Origin: Diplolepis rosae
Lineage: Eukaryota > Arthropoda > Insecta > Hymenoptera > Diplolepididae
DNA length: 64,000 nucleotides
Assembly: GCA_030998225.1 (NCBI GenBank)
Contig: JAPYXD010000742.1
Location: 372,001 to 436,000, forward strand
Direction: 5' to 3'
Below are positions 1 through 9,769 of the stretch, piece by piece. Below the pieces are notes generated by a model. The model did no database searches, was not told the origin of the DNA, and was given only the letters and a program-made list of their open reading frames with translations. Position 1 is the stretch's first letter. Every line of letters starts with the position of its first letter. Position numbers and translations under genes: made by a program.

Positions 1-305
1 GGATTAAACCTCAACACAACTTACGAATCATAAAGGTACCGAACCTCTCTCTCTCTCTATCTTTATTCTTTGTCTCTTTCTCACCTACGTACCAATCAGC
101 CTGTGCCTACATTATATAAGAATTGTCTTAACGAATGTATATCCGGAAATTTTAACCAGTAAAATAAATTCAATTTGTATTATTTTCATAATCATTGTGT
201 CTTTCATTGACTTATCCTCATCCCTAAGCGAGGATCATTCGATCCTAACTTAAAACGAGGAATCTTCGAACAAAGTAAGTATATTTGCGTACTTGAGACG
301 TAACA
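1..305 (+). repeat. 5' LTR, 3' portion only
   Basis: Matches 10321-10623 almost base for base, including the CT-rich run near 45-60 and the terminal GTAACA. The first ~550 bases of this LTR lie outside the window. The end at 305 is set by where similarity to the 3' LTR stops and by the primer-binding site 15 bases later. Confidence 0.92.
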
Positions 306-319
306 TACTTCCTTTTTTC

Positions 320-338
320 TGGTGCATCGGCCCGGGAA
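320..338 (+). promoter_or_regulatory. Primer-binding site, tRNA-Gly type
   Basis: TGGTGCATCGGCCCGGGAA begins 15 bases after the LTR. It is complementary to the CCA-bearing 3' end of insect tRNA-Gly(GCC); the first 13 bases match what is known of that tRNA, followed by one extra C. Its position just inside the 5' LTR supports a role in priming minus-strand DNA synthesis. The tRNA identity is from memory and unchecked. Confidence 0.7.
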
Positions 339-1012
339 ACACAAGTCAATTGAAAATTAACACATTGATTATTTCTAGTGAATAAATAAATGATTATGAA
401 ATATTATTTCAACTTTTAACTTGAAATTTCAATAAAATAGATTTGTTAGATCACAAAGGGATTTGACCTTGAGGCTAACCTTAATGATTTAATAATCAAA
501 TCATTTCTTTGAAATTTTATAATTTATATAAATTGTATAAAATAAAATAAGTTTGAAAAATCACGCAGGGATCTGACCTTGAGGCTAACCTAAGTGATTA
601 AGTAACTTATCTTATTTAAAAAATTATTCTAATTTGTTAACTAAGTTTTGATTTAAGTTAAAACAAACAAAAAAAAAACAGCACACGAGAGTATAAGTCC
701 CTTTTGGGTACGTTGAACGGTCACCATTGATTACGATCATTGGGTAGGGCAAAGTTCGAAGTGCTTGTGATTGTATTGTTTATAACTTTAATTTTAACTC
801 TGTTAAGGAACAGAATATTTTTATTTGCAAAGATTGTCCAAGGATCTGAGCTTGAGCCCAACTTGTCCAGTCTAGAGAAAAATAAATTGTGCATAACTCG
901 AATCTTATCTGATCCTTGTTATAAACAATTTTATTTATTTAAAAAAACAATTTATAATTCAATAAATTAATAAAATAGATCATTATAATTTATAAGACGC
1001 ACGTGGTTGGTA

Positions 1013-1048
<36 letters not shown>

Positions 1049-1407
1049 ATAATTTTAAGAAATGTATTATTTAACATTATAATTTTACGAAAATTGAGCG
1101 ATTATTTATTTATTTGAATATTTTATAGAATTATATTTTCATTTTATTATCTTATTTCCTAATGAAAGAGTAAAAATATTAATTATTGTTATAAACAAAT
1201 AAAAATAATTAAATTCTATATTGAAGTTATTATTATAATTTTTTTTGAATTTTTATAAATTAAAATTATATTTTTACTAATTTCACTTTATTTACAAACA
1301 AAATTTTACATGTGGTTTTTTTAAATTGTTATAAACAATCGATAATTAACAATAAATAATCTAAGATAACGCTCAACAAAAAGAAACTGTAAATTTATAA
1401 TGACTCA
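339..1407 (+). other. Long AT-rich 5' leader of the LTR element with a thrice-repeated motif
   Basis: About 1.07 kb lies between the primer-binding site and gag. It holds two close copies of a ~30-base motif (451-482 and 561-592, core TTGAGGCTAACCT) and a weaker third copy at 838-862. Short self-complementary AT stretches follow the first two copies. An AT dinucleotide run occupies about 1017-1044. A 76-codon hydrophobic frame at 740-970 begins with TTG and is not convincing as a gene. The position suggests packaging or translational control, but this is inference. Confidence 0.6.
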
Positions 1408-3279
1408 ATGTCAAATTCAAATACCCCTGTAGAATCCGCCCAAAAAGTTATTACGCGTAGTAAAGCAAAACAAGACAATCAACTCGCAAAAATTGTCGAT
1501 CAGAATCAAATAGATTCCTTGAAACTAAAAAGATCAGGTAAAATCAAAGAAAATTTAGTCGATTATAATAAATACAAGGATATTTCAAACACTTTTTCTG
1601 CTGAACAAGAATTAGATAACACTCTTCAGCTAGACGATTCACGTTTCGACAAGACTCTAATTAATGATCAAAGCATATCAAGTGAAAATTCTAGTAAAAC
1701 TAGCGGATTTCATTCAAGTTTCTGTCCAGATTTGAGCATTGTGACAGGATCTAGTAATCAAGATCAAACTTTAACGAACGAGTTATCTTATTTTGACGGA
1801 TCTAATCTGCTAAGCTCAACGGTAATAACAATAGAAAATAGAACTTTGAAAGAAAAATTGAAAACCTCATTGGTACGCGACTCTCTAATTAGTAACAACG
1901 ATAGCGACGACGACAAAAGCGATACAGAAGTCATAAATCAGGATAATCCCGTAATAGTAAACAACGAAGAAATGGCCGTAGCCATACCTAACAGCCAGCA
2001 GGTATCCTTACGCGACGCGCTAGAGGTGGTCCCTTTGTTCGACGGAAGTAACCTCCCATTGTCCCATTTTATTGAGTGTTGCATGGAAGCAAAGGCAATG
2101 CTGCCGACACCTGCTGCCCAAGAAAATCTTGCACGTCTATTGAGAGGTAAATTGTCTGGTGAGGCACGAAAATGTATTTTTGGGTCAACGTATGCAACAA
2201 TAGAGGAATTAATAGAAACATTGAAAAGAGTATATGCCCCTGCGAAAAGCGTATATCAATTGCAGGGAGAATTAGGTAATACATTTATGTGGGAAAGAGA
2301 AAATGTCCTTTCCTATGCTGCTAGAATTAAAGAAATTGCTGATAGAATAGAAGATGCTCACAGACTTAATAATGACGGTCAGGTAGATAATGCTTTTAAA
2401 CAAAATTTAGAAAGAGATGTAATTCAATGTTTTATACGCGGTTTGCGTCCTGAGTTAGAAATTCGTGTGGAAGAAAAGGACACATTTAAGGAAGTAATTA
2501 ATGATACAATAGACATAGAACGAAGATTGGCTGCAAGTTCTGCACTGCGAAGAAATAAAAATACTGATTATTTAAAAACCGAAGAATCAACTAATAATAA
2601 TAAAAATAATAAAACCACCCGATTCAACGTAGCACTTGAAAATAAAACTATTTGTTTAAGTTGTAAAAAACCAGGTCACACAACTGAAAAATGTTTTCAT
2701 TTAAGTAAAGCTCAAGATGCAGTTCTTAACAATAAACAAAGAAAATTTTTGCATCCTAACCAACAAGGATATAGTAATTTCAATGGTCAAAGAAGTAATA
2801 ATAATAATAATTTTGCAAAAAACAATTACAATAATTTTCCAAATAACAATTTTTTAAGAAATAAAAATTATAATTTTAATAATAACAACAATCATTTTTT
2901 ACAAAATAGAAATAACAATTATAGAAACAATAATAATAATTTTTTACAACAAAGATACAACAATAATAATAATTTTCCTAGAAATTTTTACAATAATAAC
3001 AATAATGTTAATAATACTAATAGACAATTGAATCCAGGACAGTATAAAAACTTTAACTCAGGACAGTTTCAAAATCGAAATAAACCATATGAAAATAGAT
3101 TTTTACAAAATAATAACACTCAACAAAATTCAAATTATACTGAAATAATTTGCAATTACTGTAAACAACCCGGTCATTTAGTACGAGACTGCAAGATACG
3201 ACCAAATAACCAATCACAAACAGCTAATCAGGAAAACTCCAAAGCTCTCCCCAGCACGGGTGCACTGAGGAAAGCATAA
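1408..3279 (+). CDS. gag: Gag polyprotein of the gypsy element (623 aa)
   Basis: Structural protein that forms the particle and binds genomic RNA. The first ~190 residues are Ser/Asp-rich and low-complexity. Residues ~200-400 look like the alpha-helical capsid region. Two CCHC zinc knuckles follow: residues 416-429 (CLSCKKPGHTTEKC) and 582-595 (CNYCKQPGHLVRDC). The ~130 residues between them are extremely Asn-rich (AAT/AAC runs). The start is the first ATG of the open frame, preceded by A-rich leader. The stop is TAA at 3277-3279. The Pol frame is -1 relative to Gag and is open from about 3227, giving a ~50-base overlap where a -1 shift could occur. No interruption was seen. Confidence 0.93.
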   Translation: MSNSNTPVESAQKVITRSKAKQDNQLAKIVDQNQIDSLKLKRSGKIKENLVDYNKYKDISNTFSAEQELDNTLQLDDSRFDKTLINDQSISSENSSKTSGFHSSFCPDLSIVTGSSNQDQTLTNELSYFDGSNLLSSTVITIENRTLKEKLKTSLVRDSLISNNDSDDDKSDTEVINQDNPVIVNNEEMAVAIPNSQQVSLRDALEVVPLFDGSNLPLSHFIECCMEAKAMLPTPAAQENLARLLRGKLSGEARKCIFGSTYATIEELIETLKRVYAPAKSVYQLQGELGNTFMWERENVLSYAARIKEIADRIEDAHRLNNDGQVDNAFKQNLERDVIQCFIRGLRPELEIRVEEKDTFKEVINDTIDIERRLAASSALRRNKNTDYLKTEESTNNNKNNKTTRFNVALENKTICLSCKKPGHTTEKCFHLSKAQDAVLNNKQRKFLHPNQQGYSNFNGQRSNNNNNFAKNNYNNFPNNNFLRNKNYNFNNNNNHFLQNRNNNYRNNNNNFLQQRYNNNNNFPRNFYNNNNNVNNTNRQLNPGQYKNFNSGQFQNRNKPYENRFLQNNNTQQNSNYTEIICNYCKQPGHLVRDCKIRPNNQSQTANQENSKALPSTGALRKA

Positions 3280-3398
3280 ATCGAGAACCACTGGCATCCA
3301 CTTCTAACGATCATACAACAACAACAATAAATATTTCAAAGTCCACTTCAATTCCATCAATTATAATATCAACGGAGGGTTTAAAAAATCCAACACAC

Positions 3399-4385
3399 AT
3401 GATGATTGATACTGGTGCTGCTCGAAATTTAATTAAACAAAAGGTTCTCAACCCTGAAGTACCCATAAATAGCCAAAACGTATTGAAACTTACAGGAATT
3501 AATGATTTACCACTTTACACGTTAGGACAGGTAAAAATAAACATTTTTGGTTATCCAACGATATTTAACATTATTCCCAATGAAGTCCCAGTAGAAGAAG
3601 ATGGAGTATTGGGATCAGAATTTTTTCAAGATAATAGTGTGAATATAAACTATACTTCAAAATGCTTAGAAGTTGAGAACCACTGTTACCCTTTTAAATC
3701 TACCAATACATTTACTATTCCAGCTCGATCAGTTATAACATTTTATGTTAATATAAAAAATACAGGAAAGAGTGAAGGGTATGTACCTCGATTGCATATC
3801 CAAGATGGCGTCTACGTAGGTGACGCAGTTGTAAAAAATCACAAGGGAAAAGCCTATTTAAAATTTGCAAACACAAATGAAATCCCAATTACATTATCCG
3901 TCCCATTAGTTAAATTAGAAGACTTTGAAGAACAAGAATGTTATAAACAAATTGAAAATTTAATTACTTTCAAACAAACAAATAACGAAGATTTATCAAG
4001 TAAAATATTAAATAACTTTTTAAAAACTGACAATTCTCTAATTAACTCATGCAAATTTTATAATGTAACAGACGAAGACAGAGTAGAATGTATTAAAAAA
4101 CTTCTTCGATTAGACCACTTAAATCAAGATGAATATGAACATGTAGAAAAATTAATTAAAAATAATGCAGACAGATTTCAAATCCCAGGAGAACCACTTG
4201 AAGCTACTAATGTATTACAACATTCAATCCCTACTGTAGATGACGCTCCAATTTTTTCAAGACAATATAGATTTCCCCCAGTTCACAAGGAAGAAATAAC
4301 AAGACAAGTCGATGAATTATTAAAAAATAAAATAATAAAGCCCTCACAATCACCATATAACACTCCAGTGTGGATAAGTTCCTAA
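3399..4385 (+). CDS. pol: Pol part 1: aspartic protease and N-terminal reverse transcriptase
   Basis: The protease active site DTG is at residues 4-6 of the ATG-initiated frame, with the flap-side motif VLGSEFF at 70-75. The frame is open upstream to about 3227, so the true product is probably a Gag-Pol fusion made by a -1 shift rather than initiation at 3399. Residues ~270-328 are the N-terminal fingers of a gypsy reverse transcriptase, ending in SPYNTPVWISS before a TAA. RT coding resumes in the same frame 60 bases later, because three apparent single-base insertions between 4374 and 4460 cancel out. I read this as decay or homopolymer assembly error, not a natural end of the protein. Confidence 0.88.
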   Translation: MMIDTGAARNLIKQKVLNPEVPINSQNVLKLTGINDLPLYTLGQVKINIFGYPTIFNIIPNEVPVEEDGVLGSEFFQDNSVNINYTSKCLEVENHCYPFKSTNTFTIPARSVITFYVNIKNTGKSEGYVPRLHIQDGVYVGDAVVKNHKGKAYLKFANTNEIPITLSVPLVKLEDFEEQECYKQIENLITFKQTNNEDLSSKILNNFLKTDNSLINSCKFYNVTDEDRVECIKKLLRLDHLNQDEYEHVEKLIKNNADRFQIPGEPLEATNVLQHSIPTVDDAPIFSRQYRFPPVHKEEITRQVDELLKNKIIKPSQSPYNTPVWISS

Positions 4386-4445
4386 AAAACCTGATTCTCA
4401 AGGAAAAAATAAAATGGAGAATGGTTCTTGATTTTCGTAAATTAA

Positions 4446-6116
4446 ATGAAAAAACAATTGGGCGATTCGTACCCTCTACCTAATATAAACGATATACTTG
4501 ATTCTCTAGGGTCAGCAAAATATTTTTCAGTGTTTGATTTAGCTACCGGTTTTCACCATATAAAAATGGACCCAAAAGACTCTCATAAAACCGCATTTTC
4601 CACACCTCACGGTCATTACGAATTCGATAGAATGCCTTTCGGTTTAAAAACTGCACCAGCCACATTTCAAAGATTAATGGATTTAACATTAACTGGATTA
4701 ATCGGAACGGAACTTTTTGTATATCTTGATGACATAGTTATATATGCAAATACTCTAGAAGAGCACGAAATTAAATTCAACAATTTAGCAGAAAGACTTA
4801 GAAAAGCAAATCTTCACTTACAACCAGACAAATGCGAATTTTTACGACCTGAAGTAGGATATTTAGGTCATATAATTGATAAAAATGGAGTACGTCCAGA
4901 TCCAAAAAAGATAATAGCTGTAAAAAACTTTCCAGTACCAAAAACACAGAAAAATGTTAAACAATTTTTAGGCTTAGCAGGATATTATAGACGATTTATT
5001 GATGGATTTTCAAAAATTGCAAGTCCTTTAAATCAACTTCTAAAAAAAGATATACCTTTTAATTGGACAGAAAAACAACAAGCAGCTTTCGATATTTTAA
5101 AAGTAAAGTTATGTGAAGAACCACTTTTACAACGACCTGATTTTTCTCAACCCTTTATACTCACAACAGATGCCTCAGGATTTGCAATAGGAGGTATTTT
5201 ATCACAAGGTAAAATAGGTAAAGATAAACCAATAGCATATGCTTCACGTAGTCTAAGTGATACTGAGGAAAAATATGATACATATGAAAAAGAAGCCCTT
5301 GCTATAATATTTTGTGTAACTCATTTTCGTCCTTATTTGTATGGAAGAAAATTTACCTTAGTGACTGATCACAAACCTCTAGTTTGGTTTCAAAATTCTA
5401 AAGACCCGTGTTCACGAGTATCACGTTGGAGATTAAAAGTCGCAGAATATGATTTTGATGTAATTTACAAAGCAGGAAAAATGAATGTAAATGCAGACGC
5501 TCTCTCAAGAAACCCTATTGATGATAACAAGGAGAAATCAAAATATTTACAAGTTGATGACAATGATACCGTTATGACTTCTCAAGAAAAAACGTTTTTC
5601 AAGAAAACTTTTACAAGAAATAAACAAGAAAACTCTAAAAATGAGTTAAGACCTTTAAAACGAAGAAACTTGAATCCAGGAATCGTACCAGACGACGCAG
5701 ATCATTTTAGCGAAATTCCAGAAGCCCAAATATTGAATATTAACTCAAAATTTCCAGAATTTTTACACGAATTCCTTAGTGAAGAATCATTTAGTGAAAT
5801 TGGTGAGAACATTTTAAAATACACAAATTTATTCAAAAATATGGCTTCAAAACTTAATTTTATGACATTATGTTTATTAAGTCCAATGTTTTCCAAAAAA
5901 TACGAAAATTTATTATGGAAAACTATTACCACAAGAGCTCAAAAGAGAATACAACAAGAAAAAGCAAAACATTTGAATCAAAATGAAATCCAAGAAAAAT
6001 TAGACAAAAATTTTTCTTCTAAACCTCTTGTGAAAAAACCTCGAGGTAGGCCAAGGAAAAATCTACTTACAAATTTGAAAAATATTCCCTCTCAAACAAA
6101 AAGAAAAGAGAGGTAG
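4446..6116 (+). CDS. pol: Pol part 2: reverse transcriptase and RNase H plus an AT-hook linker
   Basis: Copies element RNA into DNA and degrades the RNA strand. RT motif A is at residues ~27-37 (FSVFDLATGFH, Asp31), and the catalytic YLDD box is at 93-96. The connection and RNase H domains follow: TTDASGF with Asp242, the YEKEALAI helix at ~280-287, and TDHK with Asp308. After about residue 355 the protein leaves the usual gypsy pattern and becomes Lys-rich, with an AT-hook core PRGRPRK near residues 537-543. The frame ends at a TAG that looks like a frameshift, because a second GRPRK core continues in another frame directly into the next segment. The first ATG is internal to RT, so this is a fragment of one long Pol. 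Confidence 0.9.
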   Translation: MKKQLGDSYPLPNINDILDSLGSAKYFSVFDLATGFHHIKMDPKDSHKTAFSTPHGHYEFDRMPFGLKTAPATFQRLMDLTLTGLIGTELFVYLDDIVIYANTLEEHEIKFNNLAERLRKANLHLQPDKCEFLRPEVGYLGHIIDKNGVRPDPKKIIAVKNFPVPKTQKNVKQFLGLAGYYRRFIDGFSKIASPLNQLLKKDIPFNWTEKQQAAFDILKVKLCEEPLLQRPDFSQPFILTTDASGFAIGGILSQGKIGKDKPIAYASRSLSDTEEKYDTYEKEALAIIFCVTHFRPYLYGRKFTLVTDHKPLVWFQNSKDPCSRVSRWRLKVAEYDFDVIYKAGKMNVNADALSRNPIDDNKEKSKYLQVDDNDTVMTSQEKTFFKKTFTRNKQENSKNELRPLKRRNLNPGIVPDDADHFSEIPEAQILNINSKFPEFLHEFLSEESFSEIGENILKYTNLFKNMASKLNFMTLCLLSPMFSKKYENLLWKTITTRAQKRIQQEKAKHLNQNEIQEKLDKNFSSKPLVKKPRGRPRKNLLTNLKNIPSQTKRKER

Positions 6117-6159
6117 ACCAAGAAAACAAATATATGAATATGATTTACCAGAAATAAAT

Positions 6160-6996
6160 ATGCAAAAAGGAAACCGAACACAAGTAGAATCAGATTCCGA
6201 CTCTGATCCTGATTATTTAGATTATTTGAAACAAGCTCAAGCAAAAAACAAAATGAAGAAGAATGCCAAGAAGCGAAAAAATATTAATGAATTTGAAAGC
6301 GAAGAAAGTGAGAATTATTTTTCAACCTCAGAAGATGAAATCAACGACATTGAAACCTCACACGAAGAAAATGATGGAGAAAATTATGAAGAAAACTTGG
6401 AAGATAATTTTGAAGATGATCTTGAAGACAATTTCGAAAAGAATTTCGAACAGAATTTTGAAGAAAATTTTGAAGACAATCTTGAGGAAAATTTTGAAGA
6501 GAAGTTTGAAGAAAACCAAGAAGAAAAATTGGAAGAAGAATTTGAAGAGCCTTATTTTGAAGAAAATTTGAGATTAAACCGAAGATCTCAAATAAATTGT
6601 GAAAAAATCGATAAAGATCATGATAATTATAATCGTCCACCCCCAGAACCTCCTCCTATAAACTCTCAAACAGAAAAAATTATAACAAGGAAAAATTTAG
6701 TTGAATGTCGCGATCAATTAACTATGCGAAAAGATAATTATGCATATTTTGTTACAACAAATGGACCTCCTCGCGACAACGGATCAAAAACTTTAGAAAA
6801 ACGTGAAATTTTACCAAAATTTAAAAATTTACAAAAAGGGATAGCAAAAGAGATTAAAAAAGGAAACTACTACCATTTTGCACTTCCAATTGAAGAAGAA
6901 ACTAAAGACAATTTATCCGAAACATTAAATAATATAAAATTATCAATATACTCATTACATGAATTATCTCAAAAATCTGAAGTTACGGTCAATTAG
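6160..6996 (+). CDS. pol: Pol part 3: acidic repeat linker and pre-integrase region
   Basis: This frame is open upstream of its ATG and encodes a second AT-hook-like GRPRK core near 6111-6125. Residues ~10-55 carry Ser-Asp and Lys runs. Residues ~70-135 are a striking acidic tandem built on E-E/D-N-F, a 15-18 base unit repeated about a dozen times. A Pro-rich spacer (PPPEPPP, ~158-165) follows. From about residue 176 to the end the sequence resembles the pre-integrase segment of insect gypsy elements (YAYFVTTNGPP, then LPKF and YYHFALPIEE). The stop appears to be another frameshift. I infer a chromatin- or DNA-binding tether; no function has been shown. Confidence 0.75.
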   Translation: MQKGNRTQVESDSDSDPDYLDYLKQAQAKNKMKKNAKKRKNINEFESEESENYFSTSEDEINDIETSHEENDGENYEENLEDNFEDDLEDNFEKNFEQNFEENFEDNLEENFEEKFEENQEEKLEEEFEEPYFEENLRLNRRSQINCEKIDKDHDNYNRPPPEPPPINSQTEKIITRKNLVECRDQLTMRKDNYAYFVTTNGPPRDNGSKTLEKREILPKFKNLQKGIAKEIKKGNYYHFALPIEEETKDNLSETLNNIKLSIYSLHELSQKSEVTVN

Positions 6997-7106
6997 TATT
7001 TCTAAAACTTCCAGAATTAATCATATACTTTGGGAAGAAGTGAAATCAATTTTTGACTCAATTTTTTCAAATTCAACTACAAAAATTATAGTTTGCAATG
7101 GAATAA

Positions 7107-8174
7107 CGCAATATCCAACAAAAAGAACAACGAACTCATTTAATCGAAGAAGCTCATTCTTCAGCATTAGGAGGCCATAAAGGCGTCACAAAAACTTATA
7201 GTCGAATTCGCCAAAAATTTTTTTGGGAAAATATGAAAGTAGACATTCAAAAATATATTCAAGGCTGTTTACAATGTCAACTGAAAAAATTAATCAGAGT
7301 CAAAACAAAAAATCCTATGGTAATCACAGACACACCCACTACTGCTTTTGAAAAAATATCAATGGACATTGTTGGTCCACTACCTGAAACAAAATCTGGT
7401 AACTTATATATTCTAACGATACAAGACAATTTTACCAAATATTCTTTAGCAATACCTCTTCCTAATCACCAAGCTAGTACAATAGCAGATGCTTTTGTGA
7501 AAAAATTTATTTGCATATTTGGATCACCAAAAGGAGTACTTACTGACCAAGGCAGAGATTTTTTAAGTAATTTATTAAAAAGATTGGCAAAACGTTTTAG
7601 AATTAAACAATTTCGTACCACAGCTTTTCATCCTCAATCAAACGGATCATTAGAACGTTCACATCATGTTTTAGGAGAATATCTCAAACAATTTGTTGCA
7701 AAAAATTCAGAATGGGATGATTGGCTTGAACTAGCAATGTTCTCGTATAATACTAGTGTACATGAAGGCACAAAATGCACACCCTATGAATTGGTTTTTG
7801 GTAAATTAGCTCGTGAACCTTCCAGCGAACCTTTATCACAACAAGAAAAATTACAAACGTATGATGATTATTTAATTAATTTCGTAACTCAACTACACGA
7901 AATGCGAACACAAGCAAAAGAGAATCTTATTTCAGCAAAAGAAAAATCGAAAATATATTATGATAAAAAAATAAATCCTTTAGAAGTAAAAATTGGAGAC
8001 AATGTATTTTTATTAAAAGGAGGAAAAATTAAAAAGCTGGATAATCAATACACAGGAGCTCACGAAGTTTTAGATGTACTAGGAAAAGGAAATGTAAAAA
8101 TCAACGTAAAAGGAAAACCGACAGTAGTTCACATGAATCGAATAAAAAGATCGCACATGAATATACAAAATTGA
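7107..8174 (+). CDS. pol: Pol part 4: integrase
   Basis: Joins element DNA to the chromosome. The frame opens after a stop at 7104-7106; the first ATG is 7233, but the HHCC zinc-binding domain starts upstream, with His codons at 7155 and 7176 and CLQC at residues 12-15 counted from 7233. The catalytic triad is complete with classic D,D-35-E spacing: Asp45 (MDIVGPL), Asp105 (LTDQGRDF) and Glu141 (SNGSLERS). A C-terminal beta-rich domain with GDNVFLLKGG and a KLDNQYTGAHEVL stretch matches gypsy integrase tails. There is no GPY/F-chromodomain extension. This domain looks intact although the upstream Pol frame is broken. Confidence 0.92.
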   Translation, partial: RNIQQKEQRTHLIEEAHSSALGGHKGVTKTYSRIRQKFFWENMKVDIQKYIQGCLQCQLKKLIRVKTKNPMVITDTPTTAFEKISMDIVGPLPETKSGNLYILTIQDNFTKYSLAIPLPNHQASTIADAFVKKFICIFGSPKGVLTDQGRDFLSNLLKRLAKRFRIKQFRTTAFHPQSNGSLERSHHVLGEYLKQFVAKNSEWDDWLELAMFSYNTSVHEGTKCTPYELVFGKLAREPSSEPLSQQEKLQTYDDYLINFVTQLHEMRTQAKENLISAKEKSKIYYDKKINPLEVKIGDNVFLLKGGKIKKLDNQYTGAHEVLDVLGKGNVKINVKGKPTVVHMNRIKRSHMNIQN

Positions 8175-9755
8175 TTAACTGAATTTGAATCCAAACCTAA
8201 AATAATATAAACTTTGCATAAAACCAAAGTGTTTAGAATAACTGAACCAGGAAATGTTTTAAACAAAAGATCTTTTGAAATTTTATTCTAATCTTATTTT
8301 TTCTATTTCAGAGATTCGAGAAGCTCACTGTACCTTCAAATACCAATCAAAAAATTTCAATATATTTCGTGTCTTTTTTTTTCAGAGTAAATTAAACTTC
8401 TCAAACTAGCAAGTATCTATCAAATTAATCAAAAATGTTTAACTTTTCTCTTCTGTTCAGCAAAAACTAATAATCCAATATCATCACAAAGAAATTATAT
8501 TTCATTAAAATTCTTATGTGTAATTTCTTTGCATTTAATTTAATCAATTTTATTTTTGTTCACCAACCTTTCAAAAAAACAAACTAATAACCTTTTTAGA
8601 AAGACAAATGCTAGTTTTCATTCGAGTCAACATTATATTTTATCACTTAAAGAAAAATATAGAAATATTTGTATTTTTCTTCTTTTTTGGATGAGAAAAA
8701 AAGACTTTTTCTGACAAGAATAAATAAGCACTTCTTAATCGGTGCCATCATAAATATAATTTCAATTTTGTTTTTTCTTCCATCAAGGGAACTTTTCTTG
8801 ATTCCCATCCTATTGGAAGAACAGTTTCTACAAATATTGAGTCTGTAAATGTATACTATGCGATGGCGTTACAAAATTGTTAATGTAAAAATTGCTTTTC
8901 CAATAGAAATTAATGTGCAACAATAACAAATTGAATAATTACTATTCTTCATATGTTTCATAAACAAATAACTCTATTAATTTCACAAGAAAGATTAGAA
9001 AAACAATTAAAAGTACAAGAATTGTAGGAAAATCTATTACCCTGTGATTACGTAAAATTGTTTTTCTTATGATTATTTTATTCATTTAATAATACACCAA
9101 TGAAATTGAAGTTCATGAAATTAATTTTTAGAAACATGTAAAAGTAATAATAAGCAATAGCTATGCCATGTTTTGAAGAAATCAATTTTAGACTTAACCA
9201 AGTTTTTTCTCTTCAATGTACCAAGTTACAACGTCTATTAATTAATATATGTTATGAACGATCTAAATATTATTTTTAATCTGTATTATTAATATTATAT
9301 ACGTCAATTTCTCTTTTTACTAATGTATACATCAACCATCGTAATACTTGTAAATTGCTCTTTACTATTTTATATCTAATCGATGAAATTTTACAATTTT
9401 AATCTTCTTTTTATCAACAATCATCATGTTGTAAGTTTAAATAGTTATTATCAATCAAAGAAAAAATTGTTAAATTACCTAATCACCACTATAACATATG
9501 TAATCAATGATTATAATATTTCCAGACTTGTATCCTCCGTTATTACTATGCATTTATGTAAAACTTGTTATAAATTTTTAATTCGCAACAATAATTTAAA
9601 ATGTCAATTCCTATAATTATGTATAAACAAAATTTTTATGTTATAAATTGGCAAATTAAATTGAAAACATGTACTTGATTGAGTAAGCATCTTGGATTAA
9701 AAATGTATTCTTCTACCGACGTTTCGATCGCGGATCGTTAACTCCCCGCGCTTGA
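8175..9755 (+). other. 3' noncoding region of the LTR element; no env seen
   Basis: About 1.6 kb of AT-rich sequence lies between the integrase stop and the polypurine tract. Many stops occur in all frames. A 77-codon frame at 9383-9616 has no recognisable features. The space is where an errantivirus would carry env; here I see nothing env-like. It may be a regulatory region or a fully decayed third gene. Confidence 0.6.
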
Positions 9756-9769
9756 ACTGAGGGGGGAGG
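9756..9769 (+). promoter_or_regulatory. Polypurine tract
   Basis: A purine-rich run, AACTGAGGGGGGAGG, lies immediately before the TGT start of the 3' LTR. This is the expected primer site for plus-strand DNA synthesis. Confidence 0.8.

Noticed and set aside
740..970. 76-codon hydrophobic frame in the gypsy leader
   Set aside because: Starts with TTG, lies in AT-rich noncoding leader, and its hydrophobicity is expected from T-rich sequence.
6263..6640. Long frames on both strands across the acidic Pol repeat
   Set aside because: They are other-frame shadows of a 15-18 base tandem repeat; only the acidic frame continues into the pre-integrase motifs.
8175..9755. Possible env gene in the gypsy 3' region
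   Set aside because: No Cys-rich, cleavage-site or membrane pattern in any frame; stops are dense.
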